A stretch of DNA of 64,000 nt from Paguma larvata (GCA_030068075.1 CM057835.1:40728715-40792714); one strand, 5' to 3'; numbered from the stretch's first letter, positions 22,883 through 33,868 are shown. Notes: generated by a model not told the origin, from the letters alone. Made by a program: numbers and translations.

Positions 22883-23110
22883 ATATTCTTATAAATATAT
22901 AAGAATATCATTGACTTTTGTAAATTGACCTTGAATTCTGTCATCCATCTTGATTCATGAATTAATTCTAGGAGAGTTTTTGTAGATTCTTGTGATTATC
23001 TACACAGATACTTGTCATCTGTGGATAAAAGCACTTCTCCCATTCAAAGCAGTATGTTTACTTATTTTTCTTACTTTTGTGTGCTGCCTAAGACTTCTAA
23101 CCTTTATGGT
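22883..23110 (-). repeat. LINE-1 ORF2 fragment, reverse strand
   Basis: The plus strand reads ATATCATTGACTTTTGTAAA, TTGACCTTGAATTCTGTCAT, AATTAATTCTAGGAGAGTTT and GACAGATGACAAG-like sequence in reverse (CTTGTCATCTGTGGATAAA). These are the reverse complement of a conserved stretch of LINE-1 ORF2. Frames are broken, so it is non-functional. The first 26 bases form an 11-bp inverted repeat with a 4-base loop (ATATTCTTATA / TATAAGAATAT). Confidence 0.75.
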
Positions 23111-23566
23111 AAATCTAATATCCTTGGCATAGTTCAAAAGGCCCTGCCTAGGTTTCCAATTTTACTTTGCATTCTGTATCTCTTGAATCAAATAAAGCTC
23201 TTATTGCCTCAAAAGTTGCAGATCCATCTTGCCTCCAAACTGTCTTTTCAGCAGTTTCTTCTCCCTGCAACTCCCCTTTCAGTGCCCAATGCTGCTCATC
23301 CTTGGGCCTCAGCTTCCTTCAGATTACATTCTCTGAGTGTCTCACTCTAGGGTACCACCTTCTCCTATTGCTATCCATTACTGTGTTCATAGCAGTCATC
23401 ATAATTGTAATTACTGGTTCAATATCCATTTATTCTCGAGACTATTTTCATTTGGGCAGAGACTACATCTATCTGGTTTACTCCTGCATTTCTAATACCT
23501 CAACACAGTTAGCAGATAGAAAATAGATGTACTTTAAATATTTCTTGAATAGCTGAATGAATAACA
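23111..23566 (+). repeat. L2 LINE 3' part, decayed
   Basis: Landmarks are CATAGTTCAAAAGGCCCTGC, GGGCAGAGACTACATCTATC, and ACACAGTTAGCAGATAGAAA followed by TATTTCTTGAATAGCTGAATGA. They match the L2 region from 'caaggccct' to 'tgttgaatgaatga'. It directly follows the reverse LINE-1 fragment. Two overlapping open frames here (112 codons at 23012-23350, 119 codons at 23167-23526) are among the longest of the window, but they lie in the repeat and are not called. Confidence 0.65.
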
Positions 23567-23739
23567 TGTAATTTAATAATAATACATATGTAAATTCATT
23601 ACTGCAGTAATTAAACCATAAGATATAAAAAATATACTTCTTTTTCCTTATAAATGTACATGTCTGGGATTTCAAATTAATAAAATCCAGCCACAGCAGC
23701 TTGAATAATCATCATCATTACCAGCAACAACACAATTGT

Positions 23740-23850
23740 CCCAACTACGATTTATTGAGTACATTCCATATAATAGGCATAATAATAGGTATTCTACAAG
23801 CACTTTTTTATTTATCAGTTATAGAAGTCCAATTTTAGTTACTAGAATCT
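23740..23850 (+). repeat. MIR fragment
   Basis: ACGATTTATTGAGTACATTC, ATATAATAGGCATAATAATA, GGTATTCTACAAGCACTTTT and TTATTTATC follow the 5' half of the MIR core. The rest is missing. Confidence 0.55.
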
Positions 23851-24017
23851 CCTATTTCTGCTAAACATAACAAAGATATCCATGAATTGGGAAATTTGAA
23901 GTGGTTCTTTGAATTTTACAAATGAGATAAAATGCACATCACTGGTGAGATATAGTCATTTCAGCATGAACATGCAAATTCGTATATCCAGAGACATTCA
24001 AAGTTAAGACAACTCTG

Positions 24018-24200
24018 TATTCAACAATTATTTGTTGTTGGCCTCGTAGGCACTAATGGTTATGGATGTTACAGAAAAATAGGACATTATCCTTCCTTTC
24101 CCAATTAAAGATGTGTTCCAGTGAGGATGTCAATGATTCTAAACTTAATCAAACAATTATAAAGAACAGTGTAGGCAAAAAGTGTTTGGGGGCTTGAGAG
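24018..24200 (+). repeat. Decayed mammal-wide repeat, same family as 6021
   Basis: TATTCAACAATTATTTGTTG, CTCGTAGGCACTAATGGTTA and ACAGTGTAGGCAAAAAGTG are in order with the family motif, with a gap in the middle. Confidence 0.45.
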
Positions 24201-24449
24201 GGAGAAAGATGAGTTCTCAAGTCTTTTAAGACGGGACAATATTCAGGTAGATCTTTAACTGACTGAAAGGAAAATACTTGCTAAGCATAATGTAAAGAAT
24301 TAAAATAATGGTATTAATACGTTTTGCAAGCTCCATTCACCTACTTCTTTGACAATTAAGAGATAGGAAATGGGACTTCTTCTATGCTGAAAAGACGCGA
24401 CACCTCACCCTTAGTGAATTTTATTAATTTATTTTATTAAAACAAAAAT

Positions 24450-24475
24450 GTTTTTTAAATATTTACTTGAGAGAA

Positions 24476-24506
<31 letters not shown>

Positions 24507-24684
24507 GACAGACAGAGTGAGAGCAGAGGAGGGACAAGGAGAGAAGGAGACACAGAATCTGAAGCAGGCTCCAGGCTCTGAGCTGTCAGCACAGAGCCTG
24601 ATGCAGGACTGGAGCTCATGAACCTTGAGATCATGACCTGAGCTGAAGTTGGACGCTCAACCGACTGATCCACCCGGGTGCCCC
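24450..24684 (-). mobile_element. Felid CAN-SINE, full length
   Basis: In reverse it shows a long GAGAGA tract (24473-24512), GACACAGAATCTGAAGCAGG, GAGCTGTCAGCACAGAGCCT, AAGTTGGACGCTCAACCGAC and a head ending CACCCGGGTGCCCC. No clean target duplication was found, so one flank may have changed. The 72-codon minus-strand frame 24455-24673 is SINE sequence. Confidence 0.95.
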
Positions 24685-24782
24685 AAATTTTTCTTTTTAG
24701 ATTAGCACTAATTATATTAATACCATGCAGATATTTCCTAGAAAATACAGGCAGTCAAAAGAAATATATTTCTAGTAATTTT

Positions 24783-24810
24783 GAAATATTGTCCCCTAGG
24801 ACAATATTTC
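24783..24810. repeat. Perfect inverted repeat (12-bp stem, 4-base loop)
   Basis: GAAATATTGTCC (24783-24794) and its exact reverse complement GGACAATATTTC (24799-24810) flank CCTA. It lies 98 bp right of the SINE in otherwise unassigned DNA. Confidence 0.95.
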
Positions 24811-25546
24811 TATCTTTATCTTTGTTTTGAATATACTTTAAATATTACAATTTCACCATTGGATGGCAATATTGCTTGTTATTTTTCCCTTTGGTATTTT
24901 AAGCATTTAACTACAGAGAAAAACCTGATCTTGCCTAAGAATTAAGATTTTTTTAGTCAATTTTATTTATTTATTTGCATTAAATTATTTCATATGTTAT
25001 AATGAAAATATATGCAAAATTACGTTCCCCTCCAGACTGTTAATGTAGACTCAGTTAAGAGATCAGCAGGTACAACACTCACCTTTCCGGGTGGAAGATG
25101 AAATGACCTGTTTTATGTTGAGCCCGATCCTACTCTAATTTGATGTTATGGTGGAATAATTTGTGCCCCCATCCTCTCGGAGCCGAAAGTTCCTGCAATT
25201 AAGGGCCACATAAAAAAGATGGTCAATGACCATTTGCTATGAATCATTAGGGTCTCGCTTTCCTAAAAAGCACATTTGCTCAATAAGTATTATTAAAATG
25301 GTTTGAATTAGCGGACATGAATTTCAAAGAAGAAAAGTTATGATATGTTTCTCCAATAGCTGTAATTTATGCTCTTATTTATAAATCACTTTTCACATTT
25401 TACCTGGTCCTCAAAGTAGTCCAAATGCAGATAACCATGCAGACGTTAAACACTTCCCAGAGGAAAAACGTGATTTCATAGAATATTAGGGTAGCCTACC
25501 ATTCATAAGAAAGGGAAGAGTAAGAATTGTTACCAAATATCTCTGA
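24811..25546. other. Unassigned stretch
   Basis: Mostly AT-rich. 25020-25215 is less so and contains GGCCCGATCC-like and CTCTCGGAGCCGAAAG segments with CpG. No repeat or frame was recognised. Confidence 0.5.
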
Positions 25547-25732
25547 GGGATGCCTGGGTGGCTCAGTCTGTTAAGCAACCAACTCTTGATTATTGGCTCA
25601 GGTCCTGATCTCACTGTTCATGAGATCAAGCCTTGGGTCAGGCTCTGTGCTGACAGAAAGGCTCTTTCCCTTTCTCTCTGCCCTTCCCCTGCTCGTGTTC
25701 TCTCTCTATCAAAATAAATATTTTTAAAAAAT
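25547..25732 (+). mobile_element. CAN-SINE
   Basis: The head is GGGATGCCTGGGTGGCTCAG. GGCTCAGGTCCTGATCTCAC, GGGTCAGGCTCTGTGCTGAC, a shortened middle and a CT-rich tract follow. The target duplication is ACCAAATAT (25532-25540) and ACCAAATAT (about 25736-25744). Confidence 0.93.
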
Positions 25733-25893
25733 ATCACCAAATATATAGAGTGTTAATATGACAACTTTCATCAATTTAGTAATAATTTATATTACAAGTG
25801 GATTAGAGTCTAAAGTTATGATTTTGTCCATAGTCCATTACAAAAACTTATTCCTTCTATGCATTTCCATTTATGGATTATAGTTATTTATAA

Positions 25894-25917
25894 TTAGAAT
25901 TCACTAGTGAATTCTAA
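25894..25917. repeat. 24-bp perfect palindrome
   Basis: The half TTAGAATTCACT is followed at once by its reverse complement AGTGAATTCTAA with no spacer. The symmetry fails at the next base on each side (A/A). Confidence 0.97.
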
Positions 25918-28587
25918 ATAGTTGTGTTTCATTGTGACTCCCAGTTGCAGACTACTTATGGACTACGTAGAGATGTTTGTCTATATAAAAGTTATTTTAC
26001 TAAAATAATATCTATTATTTACCTTAATTTGGTAATGTAGTCATGCATGTTCAGTATGTCTAAGCCTTCTGAGTAAACTGGGTGAGTCTGTATAATTTTA
26101 TCTTTTAAAATTAAACATTGAAACTAAAGATCATTTCCTAAATTGACAAATCACCTGCTCTCCTGATATGTTCATAGTTTACTTTTATTTACAATATTTC
26201 ATAAAGTTCAAAAGCACATTTTAATGTATATAAAATTAGTTCATTATTCTTCCCATTCTGCTTACTAAATTGTTTCACTATGGTGGAATACGCATCAGTC
26301 TCCACATAGACCATTTCAGTGTAGAGAAGACAGTAGATTGAGACAGATCAGATGAGTCCCAGTCTAGGACTTGAGTACTCTTTTATCATTGCATGCTGAA
26401 GAGTCCACGTAGAGAACACCATATTAACTGTATGCCTATTGAAAGGCCTGATGCTGTGTCACATAAAATTTCGCCTTTGTCTTATAAAAATCTGTCATAT
26501 AAGAACTTACATTTATTATTTGTAAATCATGATTTAAGGATTTCTATACCTGGTAGCCCTAGATATGTACCTGGGAAATATTTATACGGAATCACATTGC
26601 TTTATAATATTCAACACTTTAGAGCATCAGTACCTCTAGTCGTAGGTGACTACTCTGAATATATTCAGGACAAATGAGAATCCACAGTGCTGCAATGGTC
26701 CCAGAGTCAAACGTTATGAAATATTCATGGTCCAGAGTTTGTGCTTAGAAAGTAAAATATAAGTTGAACCCATTTTCCAGGGTGCAGTTTTCATAAAATT
26801 GGAGATAATCATGTTCTGTAAATAGTTTTACATTTGTTGTATTTTAGAAGCACAGGCTTCAGCTTTCTATATAAGCCCATAAAGTCTGAAAGGTTTGCAA
26901 TTTTTCTGTCTTGACAATTCAAGAGGAATGTACTGTAACTTCACCACTGCCTCCATTTCATCACCTAATTCTTTCTACTGAAATATCTTCTAATTCTTCT
27001 TTATTTCGAATAATGTTAAGTAATGAGACAGTGTTTTTAAAATAATCCTCATATCTTCATATGAAAATTTCTGTTTTCTATTTGATGAATAATACATTCA
27101 TCTTTTAGTAAAAATATTAGGATTCTAAATGAAAATTCAGTCATTTTCAAATATATAGCTTTGCCAATTCTGCTAAAACTAAAGGCAGATTTTTATGAAA
27201 ACTGTGATTCATGCAATAATGATTAAAATAAAAATATTACATATTTTATAAACCTCATCTCTGATTCAGCAAATGGCAAAAACTTCCTCGGGTAATAAAA
27301 TGGGCACAGAGCACTTCATAGATATTCACTTTTTAAAGAAGAACTAATTCTTCCAGGACATCATTTAACAAATGGTATTGGATTTATTTAAATTCTATTT
27401 TCATGTGCATGACCTGAAAGCAACAAGAGAAACAGCAAGAGTAGCCTATTTTCATGAGTGGGAAGAATAATTAGATTTCTATGCAGAGATCAGTGCAGTC
27501 TTTTGAACTGAAACAGATTCTAAGGAAAATAATTATTGGATACATTGCTATGGTAAGGCTATCTGCAAAGTTCTATTTGCTCTCTGTGACTCATGGTGAC
27601 CTGAGGCGTTCTCAGGTTCTTTTTGAGTTGTGTAGACCTTGCTGGCACCAAGCTCCTTGTATCTAATTTCAATGAAAATGCACAAGTTGATTACCTAATG
27701 TCAATGATAATGAAAGAAGATTTTGCCAGTTGACTATTTATGGCTCAGGAAACTATCTGCAAACACAATTAAACACTTCATTTAAAACTTTGTATCAATT
27801 ATTAAAAGCCAACAGAACTGCTATGATAGTATCATACCACACAGAATCAAAGGACTTTGTTAGGATTAATTTCTTGAATCATAAATAAATGAGTAAAAAG
27901 AGATGACAGGACTACTCGAAATATTTAAATTTTCCGAAACTAAATAAAATCTTTTACCTGCTTGATGATTACAGCACAGACCAAATGTCTTCATTTAGAA
28001 GCCATCAACATTTACTTGCGGAACTTCACTATTGAAATTTCAGGGGAAAGTAATTACAGAGGTAATTTCAATTTAAAACCACATAGGAAAGTAATTAAGG
28101 GTAATAATATCTGTAGCCTCTAAACAAAGATATAGAATATAGACCCTGTATCTTATTTAAATGAAAGAGGTTACAAAGTAAATGTCAGTGAATGCGGCTT
28201 TAGGTAAGGAAAACCACAGTATTAATAAAACATCTATTTCCAGATAGACGTCACACAATTATGTGTGGCAAGATTGTGCTGTGGTGTTTTCTAGAAATAT
28301 GTTTCAGATATGATACAGAGACACATAAATAGGTTACATATCTTGTTTCACATATTGCGTTAAATGTTAGTTTTGGTCTGATGGTTCCAGTCATCTAATT
28401 TCATATTCAAGGACTCTCTTCTAGCTTCCAAGTTAAGTTTGCAGACCTTAGTCTGGTGTTCAGAGAAGAGAAGGCAAAGGGGACAGGAAAAGAGCTTAAG
28501 GAGGAAGAAATAGTAGTAAAGACAGTTCAGTAGTAATAAGAGTAAGATACATGGTTATTTGGATTGAGAGGTAGCATTATCAGAATG
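25918..28587. other. Long AT-rich stretch without repeats or genes
   Basis: About 2.7 kb contain no SINE, LINE or microsatellite I can recognise. Open frames at 26393-26677 (94 codons) and 27481-27666 (61 codons) have mixed composition but no known domain, no promoter and no splice context I trust. The absence of young insertions over this length may be chance. Confidence 0.5.
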
Positions 28588-28855
28588 CTTAAGAAGTCGT
28601 CTTAGCAACTGGAGAATTTTGGGTTCAGATCCCAGCTTCACAATTTATAGGGAGCATGATTTCGGTGAAGAATTTAAATCCCTTTTTTCATTTTTAATTT
28701 GTAATAATAATTTTTTAACCCTTAATTTGATGTAATAAAATCAAATTTAACTTTAAGTTACTATAATAATAGAGATATTACATTTATAGTTTTTTGCACA
28801 ATGCTTGATTTGTACTTGGTAAACTCTTAATGATTCTTTATTAGTATTATCCAAA
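28588..28855 (+). repeat. MIR, nearly whole but decayed
   Basis: The left part has GGGTTCAGATCCCAGCTTCA with AATTTATAGGGAGCATGATT, the tRNA-like B-box area. The right part has GCACAATGCTTGATTTGTAC with TTGGTAAACTCTTAATGA, the MIR tail. An AT-rich expansion lies between. Confidence 0.65.
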
Positions 28856-28957
28856 GTTCCTTAAAAATCTTTCTTTAGGAAATCTTCCTTTCCCATTTCT
28901 GATTTCCCCTATTCCTAGTCATTATGATCCAATGATTCTGCACAAATGAGAGACTGA

Positions 28958-29520
28958 TTGGTCTATTGGCTCTGTTATGTCTCTCTCAGTCTTTTTATTT
29001 CTATCTCGTTTTCTCTACCTATATATTTCTATTCCTATCTGTCTTTCTGCTTCTTATTCTTAGAAACATTACTTTACCTCAATTTTCACACATCACAACC
29101 TCCAGATACTTCAAGATGTTATATTCTCATGTTTGCATGTGTCTTCATGTGCCAGCTACTGTGGGGGTATGGTTTCACAATAAGTACCCTTCACTCTCAG
29201 TGGAAGAAGTGCAGAGAAGACCATGGACAGAGGTTCACAGGACAGCTTTTAGCTGGGTCATGGGGGATATGGAGCATTGCAGGTTATGCAAGGAAGATTA
29301 GAAGGGGATTAATACTGTCTTCAAATCTGCAAAGGGATTTTTTATAAGAAGAAAGTTGGTCTATGTTATAACAGGGAACTAATGTGTCACCTGTTAAGTG
29401 TAGTGGGTCTGTAGAGGGACATTCAGGAAGCAGATTTCAGCTTGGTGAAAAGACTATGCTGATGATTGAGCCAGGTAGAACTAGCAAATCCTCTGTAGGT
29501 ACCTAGAGGTCAGTTTATAC
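28958..29520 (+). repeat. Probable old LINE-like repeat carrying a 129-codon open frame
   Basis: The right part (about 29200-29520) shows TACTGTCTTCAAATCTGCAA, AGGGATTTTTTATAAGAAG, GGACATTCAGGAAGCAGATT and TCAGCTTGGTGAAAAGAC. These recall an old mammal-wide element ('tctgaagggc..gtcatgtgg..ggcagatttcagctcaa'). The 129-codon frame 28958-29347 starts in a hydrophobic CT-rich low-complexity segment and runs into this repeat. A second frame of 111 codons overlaps it. I treat both as chance. Confidence 0.4.
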
Positions 29521-29604
29521 TTGAACCAGTCAAGGAGAACTGGGCATCCATGTGTCAAATAAATCCCTCCCTTGAAGATACACAAGATTGCAATCGATGA
29601 TCCA

Positions 29605-30290
29605 TTAGTTTCATGTAGTTGCTGTAACAAATTACCACAAAATTGGTGGCTTAAAAGAAGAAATTGATTCCTTCTAGTTCTGGAGGACGGAAGTCTGAAA
29701 TCAAGATGTCAGCTGTTGTATTTTCCCTAGAGGTTCTTGGAGAAGAGATATCCCGTGCCTCTCTCTTCAGCTGCTGGTGGCTATTGGTAGTCCTGGGCAT
29801 TCAGCAATGAGCAGTTCTATCACCTAGTCTTGGCCTCCACTTCACATGGCCTTCTCCTCTGTAATCTGTCTCAGAAATTCTGCCTCTTTTTTTTTTTAAT
29901 TTTGTTTTATTATTTATTTTAGAGAGCTAGAAAGACAGAGCGTGAGCAGGGGAGGGGCAGAGAGAGAGACACACACACACAGAATCTGAAGCAGGCTCCA
30001 GGCTCTGAGCTGTCAGCACAGAGCCCAACGCGGGGCTTGAACTCACGAACTGCAAGATCATGACCTGAGCTGAAGTCGGCCATTTAACCTATTGAGCCAT
30101 TCAGGTGCCCCCCTCTCTTAAAAGGAAATTTATGATTTAGGGCCCCGCTAGATAATCCCAGATAAGATCCTCCCCTCAAGAGTCTCAAGTTAAACCTTTC
30201 TTTTGCCACATAAGGTAATATCCACACGTACGAATTGAATACATTCACATATATTTGGGGCCACCATTTAGCTCATTACAGGACACCTCA
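29605..30290 (+). repeat. Old mammal-wide repeat split by a SINE
   Basis: The left part has GTAGTTGCTGTAACAAATTA, CCACAAAATTGGTGGCTTAA, TAGTTCTGGAGGACGGAAGT, CTGAAATCAAGATGTCAGCT, and CTTCACATGGCCTTCTCCTC. The right part has GATTTAGGGCCCCGCTAGAT, AATCCCAGATAAGATCCTCC and CACATAAGGTAATATCCAC. This is a widespread and easily recognised mammalian repeat. I do not name the family from memory. The SINE at 29893-30111 interrupts it. Confidence 0.8.
29893..30111 (-). mobile_element. Felid CAN-SINE inserted in an old repeat
   Basis: In reverse it shows TTTTATTATTTATTTTAGAG, CACACACACAGAATCTGAAG, GAGCTGTCAGCACAGAGCCC, AACGCGGGGCTTGAACTC and a head ending ATTCAGGTGCCCC. CCTCTTTTTT on the left and CCTCTCTTAAAA on the right may be the duplicated target. 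CpG in AACGCGGGG are kept. Confidence 0.95.
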
Positions 30291-31435
30291 AAAGTTCTAA
30301 GTCTCAGATTCTGTTGCTCTATGATTCGGTAACTGACTTAAGTTTTGAGTAAGTACTAGAAGAGGCAAATACTAAAGGAAACTCCAACTTATAGCGTCAG
30401 TGCCCCCAGCTAAAAAACTAACGATAAACCGAGAACAGCCTAGGTTTAGCTCATCGGTATAATGGGTAGACCCTGATTGCCCTGGCCACTCTATCTCTGT
30501 CATGTTATGGATTTTTTTTTTTTTTACATAGGAGCGTTAGGATACGAATACAAATATAATACTAAGTCCATAAATACTTGTCATCATACAGAGGGAGCCA
30601 GACAAAAATGACCCTGCTTCTGAAAGATAGTAGGGAAATATACCTACATTTTTAAATTTTCAAAGTAATGAACTACTTTAAGGTCTGATTATATTAACAA
30701 AAATTAACATGTGAGAAAATTATATGTACTCACTTTGTAAAGAGTGGTATATAGATAAAGAGTGAGGGAAAGTGATTTCATTAATTCTCTTTTCAATTAA
30801 TTGTCATATATACAGCATCTTTTTTCCATATTAACTTAGGGTAATAAGAAGAACTAAACCATGTATTTTGGATCAACAGATAACTTCTTCTCTGAAGTTT
30901 TAAAAATTTTAATAGGTATTTTAAAAATGATTTGAATGTTATATAATTTAGCACTGTTTCACTAAATGATTCCTCTGTACTTTTACAGAAAAGAAGACAG
31001 ATAAAAGCAGTTTTATCTAACTGCACTCATTTTTCATTGCTAAGTTTGATACTTTAGTCTGATGATTTTATCTTCTACTTTTAGTCCTTAGTCGAATAAA
31101 CATTCAATAAGTCCTTCTAGGGTAATGGAGCAAACCAAATATAGAAATTTGCAAACTAATAGCTATTATTTTTATTTGACATAAAGCAAATATTGACCAT
31201 TTTATTCATGTAAACACTATTTACATGTAAACATTATTTTTTTGCATTTAATAATTTTGGAAAAATAAGATTTCTTTTCAATTTCAGGAGTGGTGACTAC
31301 CAAGTATGAGTTCGATATAAGAGATTTTTTTATTTTAAGGGTGCATTTGAAAGTTGAATGCTCAGAAGAAATATTAGTTTATGAAATAGAGTATCACATA
31401 TACACCATTACAATGTGTTTGTTATATTTATTAAC
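30291..31435. other. AT-rich stretch without a recognised feature
   Basis: It contains a T run at about 30510-30524 and a 77-codon minus-strand frame (30793-31026) with no motif. A short tRNA A-box-like string near 30446 lacks the rest of a tRNA. Confidence 0.5.
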
Positions 31436-31545
31436 TTTTTTTTAATAATAGTTTATTTTCAAATTGGTTTACATATAACTCTCAGTGTTCATCCCAACAT
31501 GTGCCCTCTTTAATGCCCGTCACCCCCTATATGATAGGCAGTACT
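31436..31545 (-). mobile_element. LINE-1 3' end, felid type, 5'-truncated
   Basis: The plus strand reads T8, AATAATAGTTTATTTTCAAA, TTGGTTTACATATAACTCTC, AGTGTTCATCCCAACATGTG and CCCTCTTTAATGCCCGTCAC. This is the reverse complement of the terminal 100 bases of a cat LINE-1 ('gtgatgggtattgaggagggcac..tgagcactgggtgttgtatggaaaccaatttgacaataaa'). It is severely 5'-truncated, as is usual for LINE-1. Confidence 0.85.
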
Positions 31546-32684
31546 GTCATATATTGATTAATTCAGCATGTTACTAGCATTTTGTGACTTCGTATTTTCT
31601 TTTTGTCTACCTCAAAGTCCTAAATAGAGTTAAGAGATTCAATAATGTTCTAAACATAATTTTATGTTACCTTATAAACAGATTGGGTTACCCATAAATA
31701 TGTGCTCTTCAGTCCAAATTCATAATTTTTTCTTTAGAATATTTTCATTCAATTTAAATCGTGCTTTCGCTAATCTGGTAGACATGTAGGTCTTAAGGGG
31801 TTATAAAAGAATTTTTCAGACTTTAGAATATTTTCTCTCTTACCCCCAAAAAAATCTAAACCAAAAAATAATGTGAAAGGATTTTAAGATATGCAAAATG
31901 CAATTAATTAATGTCCATGTGTAATTCTAATAACCTCTACTTTTTTTTTCTTTTACCAGGATGAGGCTGATCTGCCATCTGTAGAATTGGTACCATATTT
32001 TACTTTTTTCTGTTAGAGAGGATAGTTTAAGTCTCATTCTGGCACCTCCTTACCTTTTATAATTTGGTCTTGAGTAGAATCTGTGAAAGAAAGAAAGGTA
32101 ACTGGTTGACAAAGCTATCTCATTTTCTTGAAAACTTTACCAAACATAAAACCTACATCTGAATCAATCTGTGTGTGTTGCCTTCCTTGCTCTTAAACTC
32201 GGGTTGCTTTGCACTGCTAGAGAGAATCAAACTGAAACAGTGCGGACCAGTGTCACTAAAAATCCATTGGCCACGATCTCAAGTAATTCTTCCATGATGC
32301 CTGGCATTTTGTCGGAAATCTGTATTTTCTAATGCTTCCTGTGTAATTCCCCCACCAAGTATCTCATGGATCCCCCAGGCTACCTTACACATTTCCAGTA
32401 ATAAATCCAATCTTGTGCACTGCTCAGTCAGAGAATAAGCAGACTTGAGACACCGATGTCTCTAGTACTAGGCAATGGATGAAGGATCCCTCTCTTCTTT
32501 GTGTATGGTATGTACTCCAGAGATATCTAATCTAGTATTTGAACCCAAATATCTTTCAGGTATTTTGAAAGAAGCTGTTTTTGTTTTGTTTTATTTGTTT
32601 GTTTTTTACTTATGTGTTCTTTTCTTGAACTTAGTAAGTTTGCTAACCTATTTTTTTTACTTTTAAAATTCACATAATAAGAAT
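31546..32684. other. Unassigned stretch
   Basis: AT-rich at first. 32140-32460 is more balanced (for example CTTAAACTCGGGTTGCTTTG). A 63-codon frame at 32475-32666 is hydrophobic noise. No repeat was recognised. Confidence 0.5.
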
Positions 32685-32800
32685 ATCGATCTTCTTCAGT
32701 TCCTTTGAGATTTAATTGAGATAATTCACATAAAGAACTAAGTATCCTATTCTTGGCATATGAAAAGTACTAAAACAATGTTAGATGTGACTCTGTTGAT
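32685..32800 (+). repeat. MIR 3' part
   Basis: TTTGAGATTTAATTGAGATA, ATTCACATAAAGAACTAAGT and CTTGGCATATGAAAAGTACT match the MIR segment 'gaggattaaatgagataat.catgtaaag.actta..ctggcacatagtaagtac'. Confidence 0.75.
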
Positions 32801-32844
32801 ACAAGAAAAAAAATATAAAATCTTTAAGTAGCTTTCAATAATCT

Positions 32845-33505
32845 TGATGATTTGGGACATGTTTCTCCTTTTAGTTCTCCAGACATGCTACTTATGCTCT
32901 CTGCACAGTCCTGCTAATTCTCTCTTGCCTCTGGGCCTTTGCACATGCTGTTTTCATCTTAATGGAATATCTCTTCATACACTTTTGCCCTTTCTACCAA
33001 TAAGGTGAGGACTATCTTGAACAAAGGGAAGGGAATTCAGATGCTATTCAGCCAAAACGAATAATGAAGGTCCACTACAATATTCCTTATTGAAATTTAT
33101 GCATTTTATTTAGATTTTCTCAGTTTTTGTCATGTATATATTTTGATAATATTATTATATTATTTTTGTCATATTGTATCTATAGAGATCTCTCCTTTTT
33201 CATAGTGCATTTTTCTACCCTCCTTCCTTCCGCCCACTCCCTTGGTCAGTCTCACCAAGTCTTTCCTAATTTATCAATTGTTTCATAGAACCAGGTATTG
33301 GTTCATTATCCTCATTAATGCCTAGTTTCTATTTTGCTGATTTCTATTCTTATTTCATTAATTCCTTTATTCATCTTTATATGGATTTTGCAATAGCAAA
33401 AGAGATTTAAAAATTAACTTGTTCCTTAATTTATTGCTAGTTCTTAAAGTAGTAGCTGGTACATAGTAGGCTTCCAACCAATATTTAACTAATGCATGAA
33501 GGTAT
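32845..33505 (+). repeat. L2 LINE, split by a LINE-1 fragment
   Basis: The left part has CTCCAGACATGCTACTTATG and CTCTGGGCCTTTGCACATGC followed by TGTTTTCATCTTAATGGAAT, a strong L2 signature. The right part, after the LINE-1, ends with TAGCTGGTACATAGTAGGCT and TCCAACCAATATTTAACTAA. About 450 bp of L2 remain. Confidence 0.8.
33245..33410 (-). repeat. LINE-1 ORF2 fragment inside L2, reverse strand
   Basis: The plus strand reads AATTTATCAATTGTTTCATA, GAACCAGGTATTGGTTCATT, TAGTTTCTATTTTGCTGATT and TCATTAATTCC. It matches the reverse complement of the ORF2 segment around 'ttcaaagaaccagctcttggtttcattgat'. It is too short and decayed to encode protein. Confidence 0.65.
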
Positions 33506-33559
33506 AAGCTTAGATATCAGTTTCTTTGTGAAGTTTTGTTATTATTACTACCCATCCAA

Positions 33560-33715
33560 GATTGGGTTCTGCACTCATGTTACATTTTTCTGAGTGCATT
33601 CTGTGTTACTGAAAACGCATTATGACTTTTTTACCCAATAGATCCAATATGCCAGCACAGTACCTAGCATTTAGTAGGAAATCTAACAAATTATTATTGG
33701 ATAAAGAAATGAATT
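33560..33715 (+). repeat. Second L2 tail
   Basis: It ends with CAGCACAGTACCTAGCATTT, AGTAGGAAATCTAACAAATT and ATTATTGGATAAAGAAATGA, the L2 terminus. It follows the L2 end at 33505 by about 50-100 bp in the same orientation, so it is a separate insertion and not the same element. Confidence 0.65.
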
Positions 33716-33868
33716 TTCATGAATTCAAAATGCAAAGTGGATCTCTTTAAACTATAATCTTGGAGCCATCAAATTTCCTGATTACCAGGATAGTTTGGTA
33801 ATCCTTTACAAATATATGACATTCTATCTCTGAATGATAATAAAAATTCTCTTTTAAGAAAATGTCCG

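Noticed and set aside
23012..23526. Two overlapping frames of 112 and 119 codons
   Set aside because: They lie across a reverse LINE-1 scrap and an L2 tail, in different frames, with no domain.
25130..25215. TGTTATGGTGGAATAATTTG as the start of a MaLR-type LTR
   Set aside because: The likeness covers about 20 bases only, and the following sequence does not continue the pattern.
28958..29347. 129-codon open frame with a hydrophobic N-terminus resembling a membrane protein
   Set aside because: The hydrophobic part comes from a CT-rich low-complexity stretch, the rest overlaps a probable old repeat, and a second frame of 111 codons overlaps it.
30440..30490. tRNA-like string GGTTTAGCTCATCGGTATAA
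   Set aside because: An A-box-like match only. There is no B box, no acceptor-stem pairing and no anticodon arm in place.
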